Source: Staphylococcus borealis (GTDB taxonomy: Bacteria; Bacillota; Bacilli; Staphylococcales; Staphylococcaceae). From it: a DNA stretch of 64,000 nucleotides. Of this stretch, positions 27,825 through 38,395 are shown piece by piece. A model generated the notes under the pieces. The model saw only the letters and a list, made by a program, of their open reading frames with translations. It did not search any database and was not told the origin of the DNA. A program made the translations under genes and the position numbers. How positions within the stretch are numbered: the stretch's first letter is position 1; each line of letters starts with the position of its first letter. The stretch is taken from NCBI RefSeq assembly GCF_001224225.1, contig NZ_CUEE01000005.1:1-64000 (forward strand), in the 5' to 3' direction.

Positions 27825-28964
27825 TTATTTATACGCTTTGTCACCTTTAAAATAACTACGATCTTCTTTGCTATAAACCTTGTCAGGGTCTACAAATGGT
27901 TTCAACTTGTATTTAAAGTCATAAAGATTCAAACCATCGATAGCAACACGATCTTGATATACACTATACTCACCGATATCAGTAAAGTTATTAGGACCTA
28001 CGCCCGCTAAATATTTGAAACCAGCTTTATGCTCTAGATATTGATAACCTGCAGAGCCCCTATCTTGCGCGCCATGAGGGAAAATAAATAAATCTGTTTG
28101 TCCAATGATTGGTGTGACTTCTTTCTTCCAACGTTCGGTATCTTTCACAATACGATCATATGAACTATTGGCAAAATCAATGTGCCCCCAAGAATGACTT
28201 GCAAATGTCCAACCGTCACGTTTCATTGCGTTTGCAACTTTGATTGCTTGTTCTTTTCGCTCATGATAATCTTTGCTGTCTAACTCATTGGTACGATATC
28301 CAAGTACACCGTTATATCCTGTCAAACCAACGACACCCTTTTGTCCATTCAGTGAGAAATCGGGATGATCTTTCACAAAGCGATTTAGAATCGGAACGAT
28401 ATCATTCGTTTCACTTTGTGTTACTTTCCCATCTTTACCTTTTGTTTCAGATACAACGTGATTAGATTTGTCTAAGACTAAGCGGTCTGCATAGCCGTTT
28501 CCTCTCATATAATCATAGTAATTCATATCATCAATGGATAAAATTAATGGTTTCTTTCCTTTAGGCAGCTTTAATGTTTTCTTCTTAATAGGTTTAGAAT
28601 TAAAATCATAGGCATCATGTGGATCAATTAATATGTAATGATGTTGATATAACTCATCAAGTGAACGTTTAAATTCATCAACAGTAATCATCCAATCATT
28701 ATTACCTTTTGCTTGATTTGCTTCACCAGTGAACGCGATCTTAGGATCTGTAATTAACGGATGAAAAAAGACATGCGCCACATCACCTTTATATTCAACC
28801 CAATCTTCTTGTCCAGAATTTTTCTTTTTCGCATACATGTTTGCTTCTTTATTTTGCGATGCTTGTTGCGCTTTTTTATCTTGCGTGTGTGATGTCGATT
28901 GACATGCACATAAAACAATGGCGAGAACAACTGTGAATACACTCAACAAATATTTCTTAGTCAT
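27825..28964 (-). CDS. Polysaccharide deacetylase-family lipoprotein
   Basis: Membrane-anchored lipoprotein of 379 residues (lipobox VLCAC, Cys 21) with a NodB-like domain. The metal/catalytic motifs are LSIDDMNYY (D145, D146) and SHSWGHID (H257, H261), so a zinc-dependent N- or O-deacetylase acting outside the membrane is likely. It is longer than IcaB and there are no icaADC genes nearby, so the substrate (peptidoglycan, teichoic glycan or another polymer) is unknown. AAAGGAG is 7 nt before the ATG. Confidence 0.82.
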   Translation of the reverse strand: MTKKYLLSVFTVVLAIVLCACQSTSHTQDKKAQQASQNKEANMYAKKKNSGQEDWVEYKGDVAHVFFHPLITDPKIAFTGEANQAKGNNDWMITVDEFKRSLDELYQHHYILIDPHDAYDFNSKPIKKKTLKLPKGKKPLILSIDDMNYYDYMRGNGYADRLVLDKSNHVVSETKGKDGKVTQSETNDIVPILNRFVKDHPDFSLNGQKGVVGLTGYNGVLGYRTNELDSKDYHERKEQAIKVANAMKRDGWTFASHSWGHIDFANSSYDRIVKDTERWKKEVTPIIGQTDLFIFPHGAQDRGSAGYQYLEHKAGFKYLAGVGPNNFTDIGEYSVYQDRVAIDGLNLYDFKYKLKPFVDPDKVYSKEDRSYFKGDKAYK

Positions 28965-29099
28965 GCATTTACTCCTTTATATAACAAAGTGATTTTATGC
29001 CGATCACTGAATATTATATAACATTTTTATACTATATATAACATATCATTTATAGCTTAACGTAATTTTTACATGACATTAATTTTATTTAATATTAAA

Positions 29100-29270
29100 T
29101 TATTTGTTTTTACGCTTTTCAATGAATTTCATAACTAAATTAACTACAATGGCTAGAACAATAATGCTCTTTAATATTAATTCGTAAATTTCCGGCATTG
29201 AAAATGTACTAATAAATACAAATACTATGATGAGCACTATCGCAATTTTATCGTGACTATCTAATGTCAT
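29100..29270 (-). CDS. 56-residue small membrane protein
   Basis: MTLDSHDKIAIVLIIVFVFI... ending MKFIEKRKNK. Two hydrophobic segments flank a short PEIYELILKS loop, with a basic C-terminus. AAAGGTG lies 8 nt before the ATG on the minus strand. Not recognised; it sits between the deacetylase and the divergent FhuD2-like gene. Confidence 0.6.
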   Translation of the reverse strand: MTLDSHDKIAIVLIIVFVFISTFSMPEIYELILKSIIVLAIVVNLVMKFIEKRKNK

Positions 29271-29341
29271 TCTATTTCACCTTTTGCTTCATTTTAATTT
29301 CCTATATAATTGCATTATACATATAAAAGGAGATGGATGTT

Positions 29342-30265
29342 TTGAGAAAATTATTTGCTGTAGCGTTAGTATTTATTTTAGCCTTAGCTGCTTGTGGTAA
29401 TAATAGCGATAATAATCGTTCTAATGATGCTAAAGAAGATACTAAATCTTATACAACTGACGATGGGGATAAAATTAAAATTCCTAAGGAACCTAAACGA
29501 ATCGTTGTTTTAGGTACAACGTATGCCGGTGGTTTAAAAGAACTTGATGCTAACATTCAAGCTGTAGCTAAAAATGTTGATGATAGTTCAGTATTAAAAG
29601 ATAAATTTAAAGATGTTAAGAAAATTGATCCCGAAAACGTTGAAGCTGTAGCTAAAGCGAAACCAGATTTAATCATTACTTATAATACTGACAAAAACTT
29701 GAAAAAATTGAAAAAAATCGCACCTACTGTCGCATTTGATTATATGAAGCATGATTATAAAGAACAACATTTAGAATTAGGTAAAATTATCGGTAAAGAA
29801 GATAAAGCGCAAAAATGGGTAGATCAATGGGAAGATAAAACCAAAGATGATGGTAAAGAAATTAAGGATGCCATTGGTGAAGACGCTACTGTCTCAATCA
29901 TCAAAGATTTCGATAAAAAAATCTATGTTTTAGGTAAAACTTATGGTCACGGTAGCGAAGTACTTTACGATTCATTCGGCCTAAAAATGCCAAGTAAAGT
30001 TGAAAGTGCAACTAAAAAAGAAGATTTAGCTGATATTTCTGCGGAACAAATTCCAGAAATGGCTGGTGATTATGTCGTAACACCTGTTGCTAAAGGGGCT
30101 GACCTTTCATTCGAAAATAAAGATGTTTGGAAAAATACAGACGCAGTTAAAAAAGGACAAACATTTAAAGTTGACGAGGGTGTATATTGGTTAAACGATC
30201 CCTATTCTCTTGACTTTGAACGTAAAGATTTAAAGAAAAAATTATTAGATTCTGCAAATAAATAG
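29342..30265 (+). CDS. fhuD2: FhuD2-like ferric-hydroxamate-binding lipoprotein
   Basis: Iron-siderophore binding lipoprotein of 307 residues. It starts at TTG 29342, 9 nt after AGGAG (ATG 29333 abuts the site); the lipobox is LALAAC, Cys 18. It matches S. aureus FhuD2 along its length: TTYAGGLKELDANI, KPDLIITYNTDKNLKKLKKIAPTV, GKIIGKEDKAQKWVDQWE and YWLNDPYSLDFERKDLKKKL. In FhuD2 the ligand pocket includes Trp and Arg in a GDNWGRG segment; here it reads GKTYGHG (Tyr 201, His 203). It would hand ligand to a FhuBG permease encoded elsewhere, since there are no transporter genes beside it. Confidence 0.85.
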   Translation: MRKLFAVALVFILALAACGNNSDNNRSNDAKEDTKSYTTDDGDKIKIPKEPKRIVVLGTTYAGGLKELDANIQAVAKNVDDSSVLKDKFKDVKKIDPENVEAVAKAKPDLIITYNTDKNLKKLKKIAPTVAFDYMKHDYKEQHLELGKIIGKEDKAQKWVDQWEDKTKDDGKEIKDAIGEDATVSIIKDFDKKIYVLGKTYGHGSEVLYDSFGLKMPSKVESATKKEDLADISAEQIPEMAGDYVVTPVAKGADLSFENKDVWKNTDAVKKGQTFKVDEGVYWLNDPYSLDFERKDLKKKLLDSANK

Positions 30266-30282
30266 TGCCATACTTGCATAAC

Positions 30283-30327
30283 AACCATCAACCGACCAGA
30301 ATACCTGGTCGGTTGATGGTTTTTTAT
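30283..30327. terminator. Bidirectional terminator
   Basis: A perfect 17-bp stem (AACCATCAACCGACCAG / CTGGTCGGTTGATGGTT) is followed by TTTTTA, between convergent genes. Confidence 0.9.
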
Positions 30328-30335
30328 TATAACAT

Positions 30336-31238
30336 TTAATTTGTTTCTTCAACTGATGCCTTGCCAGCGAACATCACAATCCATGTGGCAAATATGAAAG
30401 GTGCCGTAAATACAGGTAATCCTACTGGTGCAAGTAACGTTGCGAGTGCACCATGCATTACTACAGTTAATAACAACCCTGTAATGACTGCGATATACGC
30501 ATTTAATTTCGTCGTAAATATCGCACCCAACGCAATACCTGTAAGTATAGCGTTATATCCATATAAACCATTCGTAATAGATGGATAGTCACCACCAAGT
30601 GCCACAATAAAGATAACAGCTAAGATACTGGAAATGATGGCGTATATACCACCTTTGATCGATCCCACAAAGATGCCTATTATAATTAACACACTTCCCA
30701 GTATAGACGTCACTAGAAAGATTTCACTGAAGTTCGTAGTAATACCACTTAGCCAACTGATATGATTATGACTAATATCTGGATGTTTTACTTGTTGTGG
30801 CAATATATCAATTGTCACTTTTAATTTCGAAAATTGTGTCGTCATTGCTAACACTAACCACGTCATCAATACAAATGGAAATGTTAGCATAGGTACACCA
30901 AATGGCTTTAACCATTCTCTAATGGCCGCCCCCATAGGCAACGTTAAAATGGTCGCAATCAGCAATACAACCCAAGCTACCATTGTAGATTGAAGGAACA
31001 ATGCTAAACCAATAGCCGTTAACACAGCATTATACCCTGCTAAGCCATCTTGAATTTCCGCTTCACTATAATTGAAGAAGGGTGCCAATAAGAGCGCTAA
31101 TACGCTACCTATCATAGCCGCTATACCGATCTCCCATCGAGCCACAAACAAACCAATTAAAATCAGTACCCCTGACCATTTGTTATTCATAAACACAACT
31201 TGCGCTATATTTTTGAAAAAAACATCAATATACTTCAC
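30336..31238 (-). CDS. yut: Urea transporter (UT family)
   Basis: Integral membrane urea channel/transporter of 300 residues with the internal duplication of the UT family: AEIQDGLAGYNAVLTAIGLALF in the first half and YPSITNGLYGYNAILTGIALGAIF in the second, each with the G-L-x-G-Y-N signature. It starts at GTG 31238, 5 nt after AAGGTG. It is divergent from ureA, so urea uptake and hydrolysis genes are paired, sharing a 217-bp promoter region. Confidence 0.9.
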   Translation of the reverse strand: MKYIDVFFKNIAQVVFMNNKWSGVLILIGLFVARWEIGIAAMIGSVLALLLAPFFNYSEAEIQDGLAGYNAVLTAIGLALFLQSTMVAWVVLLIATILTLPMGAAIREWLKPFGVPMLTFPFVLMTWLVLAMTTQFSKLKVTIDILPQQVKHPDISHNHISWLSGITTNFSEIFLVTSILGSVLIIIGIFVGSIKGGIYAIISSILAVIFIVALGGDYPSITNGLYGYNAILTGIALGAIFTTKLNAYIAVITGLLLTVVMHGALATLLAPVGLPVFTAPFIFATWIVMFAGKASVEETN

Positions 31239-31455
31239 AAACTCACCTTACTCTTTTCTTATTACACTTCATTCTTTTAAATTCTAGCACTATTACTACA
31301 ACTTACAAAATACTTTTACAAAATTTAATCATGTAGAAATACAATTAGAGTTTGGATTTAAAATAATTGTATGACTATATTGCTTGTACAATATTCTTAA
31401 CAGTTCTAACATTAAAACTACGAACTTTATTTTCAAATGGAAAGAAGGAATAGAT

Positions 31456-31758
31456 ATGCATTTTACTCAGCGTGAACAAGATAAGTTGATGATTGTTGTA
31501 GCTGCAGAAGTTGCAAGACGTCGTAAAGCACGTGGTTTAAAGTTAAATCATCCTGAAGCACTTGCTTTAATCAGTGATGAATTACTTGAAGGTGCAAGAG
31601 ACGGTAAAACCGTAGCCGAATTAATGAGCTATGGCAAAACAATACTAAATGAAGAAGATGTCATGGAAGGTGTTGCAAGCATGATCAAAGAAATTGAAAT
31701 CGAAGCAACATTTCCAGATGGAACGAAACTCATTACAGTCCATCATCCAATCGTCTAA
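31456..31758 (+). CDS. ureA: Urease gamma subunit
   Basis: 100-residue subunit: [35 protein letters not shown] is the UreA N-terminus, with GLELL-type helix [19 protein letters not shown]. Start ATG 31456 follows GAAGGAA; a longer frame upstream is not needed. First gene of ureABCEFGD; urease hydrolyses urea to ammonia and carbon dioxide in the cytoplasm and helps resist acid. Confidence 0.97.
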   Translation: MHFTQREQDKLMIVVAAEVARRRKARGLKLNHPEALALISDELLEGARDGKTVAELMSYGKTILNEEDVMEGVASMIKEIEIEATFPDGTKLITVHHPIV

Positions 31759-31770
31759 GGAGGCAATAGT

Positions 31771-32178
31771 ATGATTCCTGGAGAAATTATTGTTAAAAAT
31801 ACTGAAATCGAAATTAATCAAGGACGCGCGGAAACGGTACTTGTTGTTAAAAATACTGGTGACCGTCCAGTACAAGTTGGTTCTCACTTCCACTTCTTTG
31901 AAGCTAATAAAGCATTAAATTTTGAACGTGAAAAAGCTTATGGCAAACACTTAGATATCCCCGCTGGTGCAGCCGTACGTTTCGAACCAGGAGACGAGAA
32001 AAAAGTTCAACTTGTTGAATATGTAGGCCATCGTAATATATATGGTTTCCGTGGTTTAGTGAATGGCAAAATTGATGAAAGTCGCGTTTACCGTCCTACC
32101 GACGAGAATGATGACTACGCCGGTGTATTTCATGACGAAGGCGAAGAAAACGTCAATAAAAAAGGAGGACAAGATTAA
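31771..32178 (+). CDS. ureB: Urease beta subunit
   Basis: 135 residues, UreB fold: [41 protein letters not shown] and [17 protein letters not shown] are the conserved blocks. It follows ureA by 12 bp with AAGGAGG before its ATG, and its stop overlaps the ureC ATG by one base. Structural subunit of the urease trimer. Confidence 0.97.
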   Translation: MIPGEIIVKNTEIEINQGRAETVLVVKNTGDRPVQVGSHFHFFEANKALNFEREKAYGKHLDIPAGAAVRFEPGDEKKVQLVEYVGHRNIYGFRGLVNGKIDESRVYRPTDENDDYAGVFHDEGEENVNKKGGQD

Positions 32179-33893
32179 TGAGTTTTAAAATGACGCAATC
32201 TCAATATACCAGTCTTTATGGTCCGACTACAGGCGATTCAATTCGTCTAGGTGATACAAATTTATTTGCTCAAGTTGAACACGATTATACAAGTTACGGA
32301 GATGAAGTCACTTTCGGTGGCGGTAAATCAATTCGTGACGGTATGGGGCAAAATCCTAATGTGACACGTGACGACCGTTATGTTGCAGATTTAGTTATAA
32401 CAAATGCAGTTATTATTGATTACGATAAAGTAGTTAAAGCAGATATTGGCATTAAAAATGGCTACATCTTTGCCATTGGCCAAGCAGGTAATCCAGATAT
32501 TATGGATAATATTGATATCATTATTGGTGCGACAACAGATATTATTTCAGCTGAGGGTAAAATTGTGACAGCTGGTGGTATTGATACACACGTTCACTTT
32601 ATTAATCCGGAACAAGCTGAAGTAGCACTTGAAAGTGGTATTACTACACACATTGGTGGCGGAACTGGTGCATCTGAAGGTACTAAAGCTACGACAGTAA
32701 CCCCTGGCCCTTGGCATATACATCGCATGCTTGAAGCAGCTGAGCAACTCCCTATTAACGTTGGTTTCACTGGTAAAGGTCAAGCTGTTAATCACACTGC
32801 GCTCATCGAACAAATTCATGCAGGTGTCATTGGATTGAAAGTTCACGAAGACTGGGGTGCAACACCATCAGTACTTGATCACGCATTAGCCGTTGCAGAT
32901 GAATTCGATGTTCAAATTGCCCTTCACGCTGATACATTAAATGAAGCTGGATTTATGGAAGATACAATGGCAGCAGTTAAAGGACGTGTCTTACACATGT
33001 ATCATACTGAAGGTGCAGGTGGTGGACATGCGCCCGACTTAATTAAATCCGCATCATATCCTAATATCTTACCTTCATCTACCAACCCAACATTACCTTA
33101 CACACAAAATACTGTCGACGAACATTTAGATATGGTAATGATTACACATCACTTAAACGCATCTATTCCTGAAGATATCGCCTTTGCAGATTCTCGTATT
33201 AGAAAAGAAACTATCGCAGCTGAAGATGTACTCCAAGATATGGGCGTCTTTAGTATGGTAAGTTCTGACTCACAAGCGATGGGACGTGTAGGCGAAGTGA
33301 TAACACGTACTTGGCAAGTCGCTCACCGTATGAAAGAACAACGCGGTTTCTTAGATGGTGATGCAGAATACAATGATAACAACCGTATTAAACGTTATAT
33401 CGCTAAATATACAATTAATCCTGCAATTACACATGGTATTTCAGACTATGTTGGTTCAATCGAAGGTGGTAAATTAGCAGATTTAGTGATGTGGGAACCA
33501 GCCTTCTTCGGTGTTAAACCTGAACTAATTGTAAAAGGCGGTTTAATTAATGCAGCGGTTAATGGCGATGCCAACGGTTCAATTCCAACATCAGAGCCAC
33601 AAAAATATCGTAAAATGTATGGCCAATATGGTGGCAATTTACAGCATACTGCCATTACATTTGTGTCTAAAACTGCATTCGAAAGTGGTATCTACCGTAG
33701 CTTAAACCTACAACGTATGGTTCGACCTGTTCATGGCATTCGTAATTTAACGAAAAAAGACATGAAGAATAACGATGCTACACCTAAACTTGATGTAGAC
33801 CCACAAACTTATGAAGTATTTGTTGATGGCGAAAAAGTGACAAGTGAACCTGCTACTGAATTACCGTTAACTCAAAGATACTTCTTATTCTAG
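32178..33893 (+). CDS. ureC: Urease alpha (catalytic) subunit
   Basis: 571-residue nickel metalloenzyme. Nickel ligands and active-site blocks are present: [15 protein letters not shown] with the lysine to be carbamylated (K221), [22 protein letters not shown], and the mobile flap. In the flap the sequence is MITHHLN with Thr 323 where many ureases have Cys (xCHHL); staphylococcal ureases are known for lacking this cysteine. The enzyme should be active and insensitive to thiol reagents at that position. TAATG overlap with ureB; GGAGG is inside the ureB end. Confidence 0.97.
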   Translation: MSFKMTQSQYTSLYGPTTGDSIRLGDTNLFAQVEHDYTSYGDEVTFGGGKSIRDGMGQNPNVTRDDRYVADLVITNAVIIDYDKVVKADIGIKNGYIFAIGQAGNPDIMDNIDIIIGATTDIISAEGKIVTAGGIDTHVHFINPEQAEVALESGITTHIGGGTGASEGTKATTVTPGPWHIHRMLEAAEQLPINVGFTGKGQAVNHTALIEQIHAGVIGLKVHEDWGATPSVLDHALAVADEFDVQIALHADTLNEAGFMEDTMAAVKGRVLHMYHTEGAGGGHAPDLIKSASYPNILPSSTNPTLPYTQNTVDEHLDMVMITHHLNASIPEDIAFADSRIRKETIAAEDVLQDMGVFSMVSSDSQAMGRVGEVITRTWQVAHRMKEQRGFLDGDAEYNDNNRIKRYIAKYTINPAITHGISDYVGSIEGGKLADLVMWEPAFFGVKPELIVKGGLINAAVNGDANGSIPTSEPQKYRKMYGQYGGNLQHTAITFVSKTAFESGIYRSLNLQRMVRPVHGIRNLTKKDMKNNDATPKLDVDPQTYEVFVDGEKVTSEPATELPLTQRYFLF

Positions 33894-33905
33894 GAGGTAC
33901 GTTTA

Positions 33906-34358
33906 ATGATTATAGAAGAAATTCAAGGAAACATCGCTAATTTACCAGCTGAAGATAAACAAAAGCACGTTGAAAAAGTCTATTTAGAAAATGCTGATTT
34001 AGTTAAACGTATTCAACGTGTGACAACAGATCATGGCACAGAAATTGGTATCCGTTTAAAACAACCTATTGATTTACAATATGGTGATATTTTATATCAA
34101 GACGAAACAAATATGATTGTGGTTGATGTGAATTCTGAAGACTTACTCGTTATCAAACCACGTACGTTACAAGAAATGGGCGATATCGCACATCAACTTG
34201 GCAATCGTCATTTACCTGCACAATTTACAGAAACTGAAATGCTCGTACAATATGATTATTTGGTCGAAGATTTATTAAAATCATTAGGCATTCCTTACAG
34301 TCATGAAGACCGTAAAGTTAATAAAGCCTTCAGACATATAGGACATTCACATGATTGA
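33906..34358 (+). CDS. ureE: Urease accessory protein UreE
   Basis: 150-residue nickel metallochaperone. The C-terminal end [16 protein letters not shown]-like region carries several His (HIGHSHD) that bind nickel, shorter than the long His tails of some species. The N-terminal peptide-binding domain is [27 protein letters not shown] precedes the ATG; its end overlaps ureF by 8 nt. Confidence 0.93.
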   Translation: MIIEEIQGNIANLPAEDKQKHVEKVYLENADLVKRIQRVTTDHGTEIGIRLKQPIDLQYGDILYQDETNMIVVDVNSEDLLVIKPRTLQEMGDIAHQLGNRHLPAQFTETEMLVQYDYLVEDLLKSLGIPYSHEDRKVNKAFRHIGHSHD

Positions 34359-35040
34359 TCATTCACATCTTCGATTATTTCAGTTCTGTGATTCACAATT
34401 TCCTACAGGTGCATTTAGTCATTCATTTGGTTTAGAAACATACATTCAACGCGATGTAGTTAAAGATGCTAAGACGTTTAAAGCATGGTTACAGCTATTT
34501 TTAAATGAGCAATTAACCTACTCAGACGGTTTGGCTATGCGTTTTGTCTATCAAGCGTTAGAAAATGAAGATACAGAAGAAATATTAAGATTAGACCGCT
34601 TAATCTATGTTCAAAGTTTGCCTCGCGAAACACGTGTCGGCACGAAACAAATGGGCACACGTATGGCAAAACTGGCAATGGAACTTTATGATAGCGAATG
34701 GATGACGTGGTACCATACGCAAATGACTGAGAAGCGCGCTAAATTACATCCAGCGATTTGCTTTACAATGTTAGGCCATCATTTAGGTATTGATATCGAA
34801 ACGATTATTGATTATTACTTGTATCAAAATGTTTCAAGTTTAACTCAGAATGCGGTACGTGCAATCCCTCTTGGTCAAACAACGGGGCAACAAGTTGTGT
34901 CAGATATGATTCCGCATATTGAACGTACGCGTCAACATATCTTCACATTGAACGAATCAGACTTTGGTGTGACAGCACCAGGATTAGAACTTAATCAAAT
35001 GGAACATGAGAACGTTAATGTGAGAATCTTTATTTCATAG
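34351..35040 (+). CDS. ureF: Urease accessory protein UreF
   Basis: 229-residue helical protein that, with UreG and UreD/H, loads nickel into apo-urease. Conserved UreF blocks: [23 protein letters not shown] near the start and [12 protein letters not shown] near residue 170. It starts within the ureE 3' end, so translation is coupled. Confidence 0.95.
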   Translation: MIDHSHLRLFQFCDSQFPTGAFSHSFGLETYIQRDVVKDAKTFKAWLQLFLNEQLTYSDGLAMRFVYQALENEDTEEILRLDRLIYVQSLPRETRVGTKQMGTRMAKLAMELYDSEWMTWYHTQMTEKRAKLHPAICFTMLGHHLGIDIETIIDYYLYQNVSSLTQNAVRAIPLGQTTGQQVVSDMIPHIERTRQHIFTLNESDFGVTAPGLELNQMEHENVNVRIFIS

Positions 35041-35052
35041 GAGGTAATATTT

Positions 35053-35667
35053 ATGGCAAATCCAATTAAAATTGGTATTGGTGGTCCTGTTGGTGCAGGT
35101 AAAACACAATTAGTAGAAAAATTAGTCCGCCGTCTGTCTAAAGAATTAAGTATCGGTGTTATCACAAATGATATTTATACTAAAGAAGACCAAAAAATCT
35201 TAGTCAATACAGGCGTGCTAGCTGAAGATAGAATCATTGGTGTCGAAACAGGTGGCTGTCCACATACAGCTATCCGTGAAGACGCTTCAATGAATTTTGC
35301 TGCGATTGATGAATTATTAGAACGTAATGACGACATTGAGTTAATATTTATTGAATCTGGTGGCGATAACTTAGCCGCTACATTCAGTCCAGAATTAGTA
35401 GATTTCTCAATTTATATTATCGATGTAGCCCAAGGTGAGAAGATTCCACGTAAAGGTGGTCAAGGTATGATTAAATCTGACTACTTCGTCATTAATAAAA
35501 CAGACTTAGCGGAATTTGTCGGTGCGTCATTAGACCAAATGGCTGAAGATACGAAGACATTTAGAGGAAATCGTCCATTCACATTCACTAACCTTAAGAC
35601 TGATGATGGCTTAGATAATGTAATTGAATGGATTGAACGTGATGTATTGCTTAAAGGGCTAGCTTAA
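35053..35667 (+). CDS. ureG: Urease accessory GTPase UreG
   Basis: 204-residue SIMIBI GTPase. P-loop GGPVGAGKT (10-18), switch-region [17 protein letters not shown] with the nickel-binding Cys-Pro-His, IESGGDN (Walker B) and NKTDLA specificity motif. GGAGGT precedes the ATG 12 bp after ureF, and its stop overlaps the ureD ATG. Provides GTP-dependent nickel transfer. Confidence 0.96.
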   Translation: MANPIKIGIGGPVGAGKTQLVEKLVRRLSKELSIGVITNDIYTKEDQKILVNTGVLAEDRIIGVETGGCPHTAIREDASMNFAAIDELLERNDDIELIFIESGGDNLAATFSPELVDFSIYIIDVAQGEKIPRKGGQGMIKSDYFVINKTDLAEFVGASLDQMAEDTKTFRGNRPFTFTNLKTDDGLDNVIEWIERDVLLKGLA

Positions 35668-36524
35668 TGACTGAAGACAAGAAACAAGCTATTGAACAAC
35701 CTTGGACTGGACAGTTAGACTTAACTGTATTCAATAATGGTAAACGCTCTGTTGCACGCGACATCTTCTTTGAAAAAGCGCTAAAAGTCATTCGCCCAGT
35801 CTATTTAAATCATTCAACGATGCCTACGTTCTATATTGTGAACGTGGGCGGTGGTTACTTAGATGGCGATCGATATCGAATGAATATCAATGTAGATCAA
35901 GGCGCAGCAGTGACGCTCACATCACAAGGTGCTACGAAGATTTATAAGACGTTGAATGATCGTGTGGAACAATATCAAACATTCCATATAGCGAAAGATG
36001 GATATATGGAATATGTTGGTGACCCGATTATTGCTTACGAACATGCGAAATTCTATCAGCACAATATATTCAAGTTAGATGAAACGGCATCTATGTATTA
36101 TACAGATATTTTGACGCCTGGCTATTCTATGCGTGATGAACATTTCACATATGATTATATGCATTTATTAAATGAAATTTACGTCGGTGATGAACTCGTC
36201 ACTTACGATAATTTGCGTATGCATCCAAGTGAAACAGAGATTAGTTCGATTGGTTATATGGAGCATTACACACATTTAGGTTCAGCCTATTTTATTCATC
36301 CTGACGTGACGCAAAAGTTAATCGATGAAGTGTATGACGAAATTAAAGGTTATATGAAGCAATATGATTGTCGTCTTGGTATAACACAATTGCCAACACA
36401 TGGCTTTACCGTGCGTGTATTATCAAATATGACACAGGAAATTGAAGAGATTCTGAATATGGTACAATCTTATATTGCGAATAAATTATACGATCGACAA
36501 ATCAATTTTTTAAGAAAGTATTAA
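35667..36524 (+). CDS. ureD: Urease accessory protein UreD
   Basis: 285-residue scaffold protein (also called UreH) that binds apo-urease. Conserved blocks: [58 protein letters not shown] and [16 protein letters not shown]. It ends the ure operon; a strong hairpin terminator follows 10 bp after the stop. Confidence 0.95.
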   Translation: MTEDKKQAIEQPWTGQLDLTVFNNGKRSVARDIFFEKALKVIRPVYLNHSTMPTFYIVNVGGGYLDGDRYRMNINVDQGAAVTLTSQGATKIYKTLNDRVEQYQTFHIAKDGYMEYVGDPIIAYEHAKFYQHNIFKLDETASMYYTDILTPGYSMRDEHFTYDYMHLLNEIYVGDELVTYDNLRMHPSETEISSIGYMEHYTHLGSAYFIHPDVTQKLIDEVYDEIKGYMKQYDCRLGITQLPTHGFTVRVLSNMTQEIEEILNMVQSYIANKLYDRQINFLRKY

Positions 36525-36534
36525 TAAAGTAGAA

Positions 36535-36579
36535 CAGGGAGCGGGACAGATTTTTTTAAAATCGTTGTCCCGCTCCCTG
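36535..36579 (+). terminator. Urease operon terminator, made of STAR-like end arms (copy 4)
   Basis: CAGGGAGCGGGACA pairs perfectly with TGTCCCGCTCCCTG. The arms match the GGGAGTGGGACA ends of the longer STAR-like elements but the interior is missing, so this is a minimal form that now serves as terminator. Confidence 0.8.
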
Positions 36580-36592
36580 CTTGCTTTGATTG

Positions 36593-36660
36593 AAAAAGCG
36601 ATGACGCACTTGACCAGCCTTTTACAAAGGTTAATGGTCGTGATTCATCGCTTTTTGTTT
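36593..36660. terminator. Second hairpin before pgcA
   Basis: AAAAAGCGATGA pairs with TCATCGCTTTTT around an inner hairpin; T-runs on both strands, so it can terminate both the ure and the convergent pgcA transcripts. Confidence 0.7.
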
Positions 36661-36748
36661 TCATTTTTGTCTCAAGACGTATCCAATTCCTAGTAGCGTC
36701 TTGCCATCAAAATGCCGTCTTTGTACTAGGAAAGACATTTGAGAAAGG

Positions 36749-38395
36749 CTATTCAGTATCACCAAATATATAATTATAGATTTCTTGTGATACTTGTTCG
36801 AAGTTATCGACGTTGAGTGAGAGATAGAACTTCAGTTTAGGTTCTGTACCTGATGGTCTCAATGCAATAAAGCCTTCTTTAAAGATAATTCGAATCACAT
36901 TTGCTTGTGGTAATGATATTGCTTCTTCGGTATTATCTTCTTTATTGACGCGTTTTAATGTCTCGTAATCTTCTACTGCAACAACGTTTAATCCTGCTAT
37001 GATTTCAGGAATATTTTGTCTTAATTGATTCATTAATTCATTAATCTGTTGTTGTCCTTCTTTACCTTCAAAGACTTTAGACATCGGTTTATCACGATAT
37101 TGCCCTACTTCGTTATGAATCTCATTTAAAGCGTCGTATAGTGTTTTGCCCTGACTTTTCAAAATAGATGCATACTTAATCATCAATGGCACGATTTGAA
37201 TAGCATCTTTGTCTCGCACGAAATCATCGGCCAAATAGCCATAGCTTTCTTCATAGGCGAATAGGAAAGATTCTGTATCATCTAATTCACGAATAGCTTT
37301 AGCAATATGCTTAAAGCCGATTAAGACTTCCTTCACAGTGACCCCATGTTGTTGCGCAAGACGTTTACCTAACTCACCACTTACAATAGATTGAATAACA
37401 ACTGAATGCTCCGGTACATTCGTGTGTTCGAGAAAATATTTAATGAGTAATGCCCCGATTTCACTGCCACCAAAGTAATATGTTTGTCCATCTGTATAAC
37501 GTTCAACAAACCCCATGCGATCAACATCTGGATCTGTTCCAATAATTAAATTCGCATCGCTATCATGTGCTTGTTGAATCGCTAAATCAAAGGCTTCTCG
37601 TTCTTCAGGGTTCGCACTTTTCACGGAACTAAAGTTCGGATCAAGTTCACATTGTGATTGCACTAAGCTGACTTGTTTAAAATTCAGATGCTTTAACACG
37701 TCTGGAATAATCGGTACTCCGGTACCATGTAAACTCGTATAAATAACCTTTAAGTCAGATTGTGGAATATCTCCTACTAACCGTGTAATTTCATTGATAT
37801 AACTATCATTAACCGCTTCTGGTAAATCACTAGTATTCTGCTCAATGCGTTCTTGGTTTAATTTAATATTTAACTCAAGCGGATCACCTAAATTATTGAT
37901 ATAGTTAGCAACTTCTAATGACGTAGCCTCATCTAATTGTGCGCCATCTGCACCATAAACTTTGATGCCATTATAATCTTTAGGGTTGTGGCTTGCTGTA
38001 ATCATAATACCTGCAGATGTTTGCAAATATCGCACAGCATAAGAGAGCTGTGGCGTTGTTTTATACACATCTGACAGATAAACTTTGATATCATTCGAAG
38101 TCAAAATTTGCGTAATAATATGCGCGAATTCTGATGATAAGTGACGAATATCATAGTGAATGACAATTGAAGGATTATCTTCTTTATCTTTTAAGTAATT
38201 AGCAATTCCTAATGCCAGACGTTGTATGGTATAGCGATTTAAACGACCTGGACCAAGTCCAAACTGGCCGCGAATACCGGCAGTACCAAATGCTAATTCA
38301 GTTTCAAATCCTTGTTCTTGAAACGTTGCGGTCTGGCTATCATAGAATGATGCTACAAGACTGTCATCTTTATATTTCATCCAATTGTCTTTCAT
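36749..38395 (-). CDS. pgcA: Phosphoglucomutase/phosphomannomutase
   Basis: 548-residue alpha-D-phosphohexomutase. Catalytic serine loop TASHNPKD (S135), metal loop GTDPDVDR, sugar loop FAYEESYGYL and phosphate loop RPSGTEPK are all visible. It interconverts glucose-6- and glucose-1-phosphate, feeding UDP-glucose for the glycolipid anchor of lipoteichoic acid. I start it at ATG 38395, 6 nt after AGGAG (ATG 38398 is also possible). It lies downstream of drp35 but is separated by a terminator. Confidence 0.93.
   Translation of the reverse strand: MKDNWMKYKDDSLVASFYDSQTATFQEQGFETELAFGTAGIRGQFGLGPGRLNRYTIQRLALGIANYLKDKEDNPSIVIHYDIRHLSSEFAHIITQILTSNDIKVYLSDVYKTTPQLSYAVRYLQTSAGIMITASHNPKDYNGIKVYGADGAQLDEATSLEVANYINNLGDPLELNIKLNQERIEQNTSDLPEAVNDSYINEITRLVGDIPQSDLKVIYTSLHGTGVPIIPDVLKHLNFKQVSLVQSQCELDPNFSSVKSANPEEREAFDLAIQQAHDSDANLIIGTDPDVDRMGFVERYTDGQTYYFGGSEIGALLIKYFLEHTNVPEHSVVIQSIVSGELGKRLAQQHGVTVKEVLIGFKHIAKAIRELDDTESFLFAYEESYGYLADDFVRDKDAIQIVPLMIKYASILKSQGKTLYDALNEIHNEVGQYRDKPMSKVFEGKEGQQQINELMNQLRQNIPEIIAGLNVVAVEDYETLKRVNKEDNTEEAISLPQANVIRIIFKEGFIALRPSGTEPKLKFYLSLNVDNFEQVSQEIYNYIFGDTE

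Noticed and set aside
29305-29319. Possible Fur or PerR box before the FhuD2-like gene (TATAATTGCATTATA)
   Set aside because: Palindromic, but it fits the Fur 7-1-7 consensus poorly and may simply be a -10 element; not strong enough to report.
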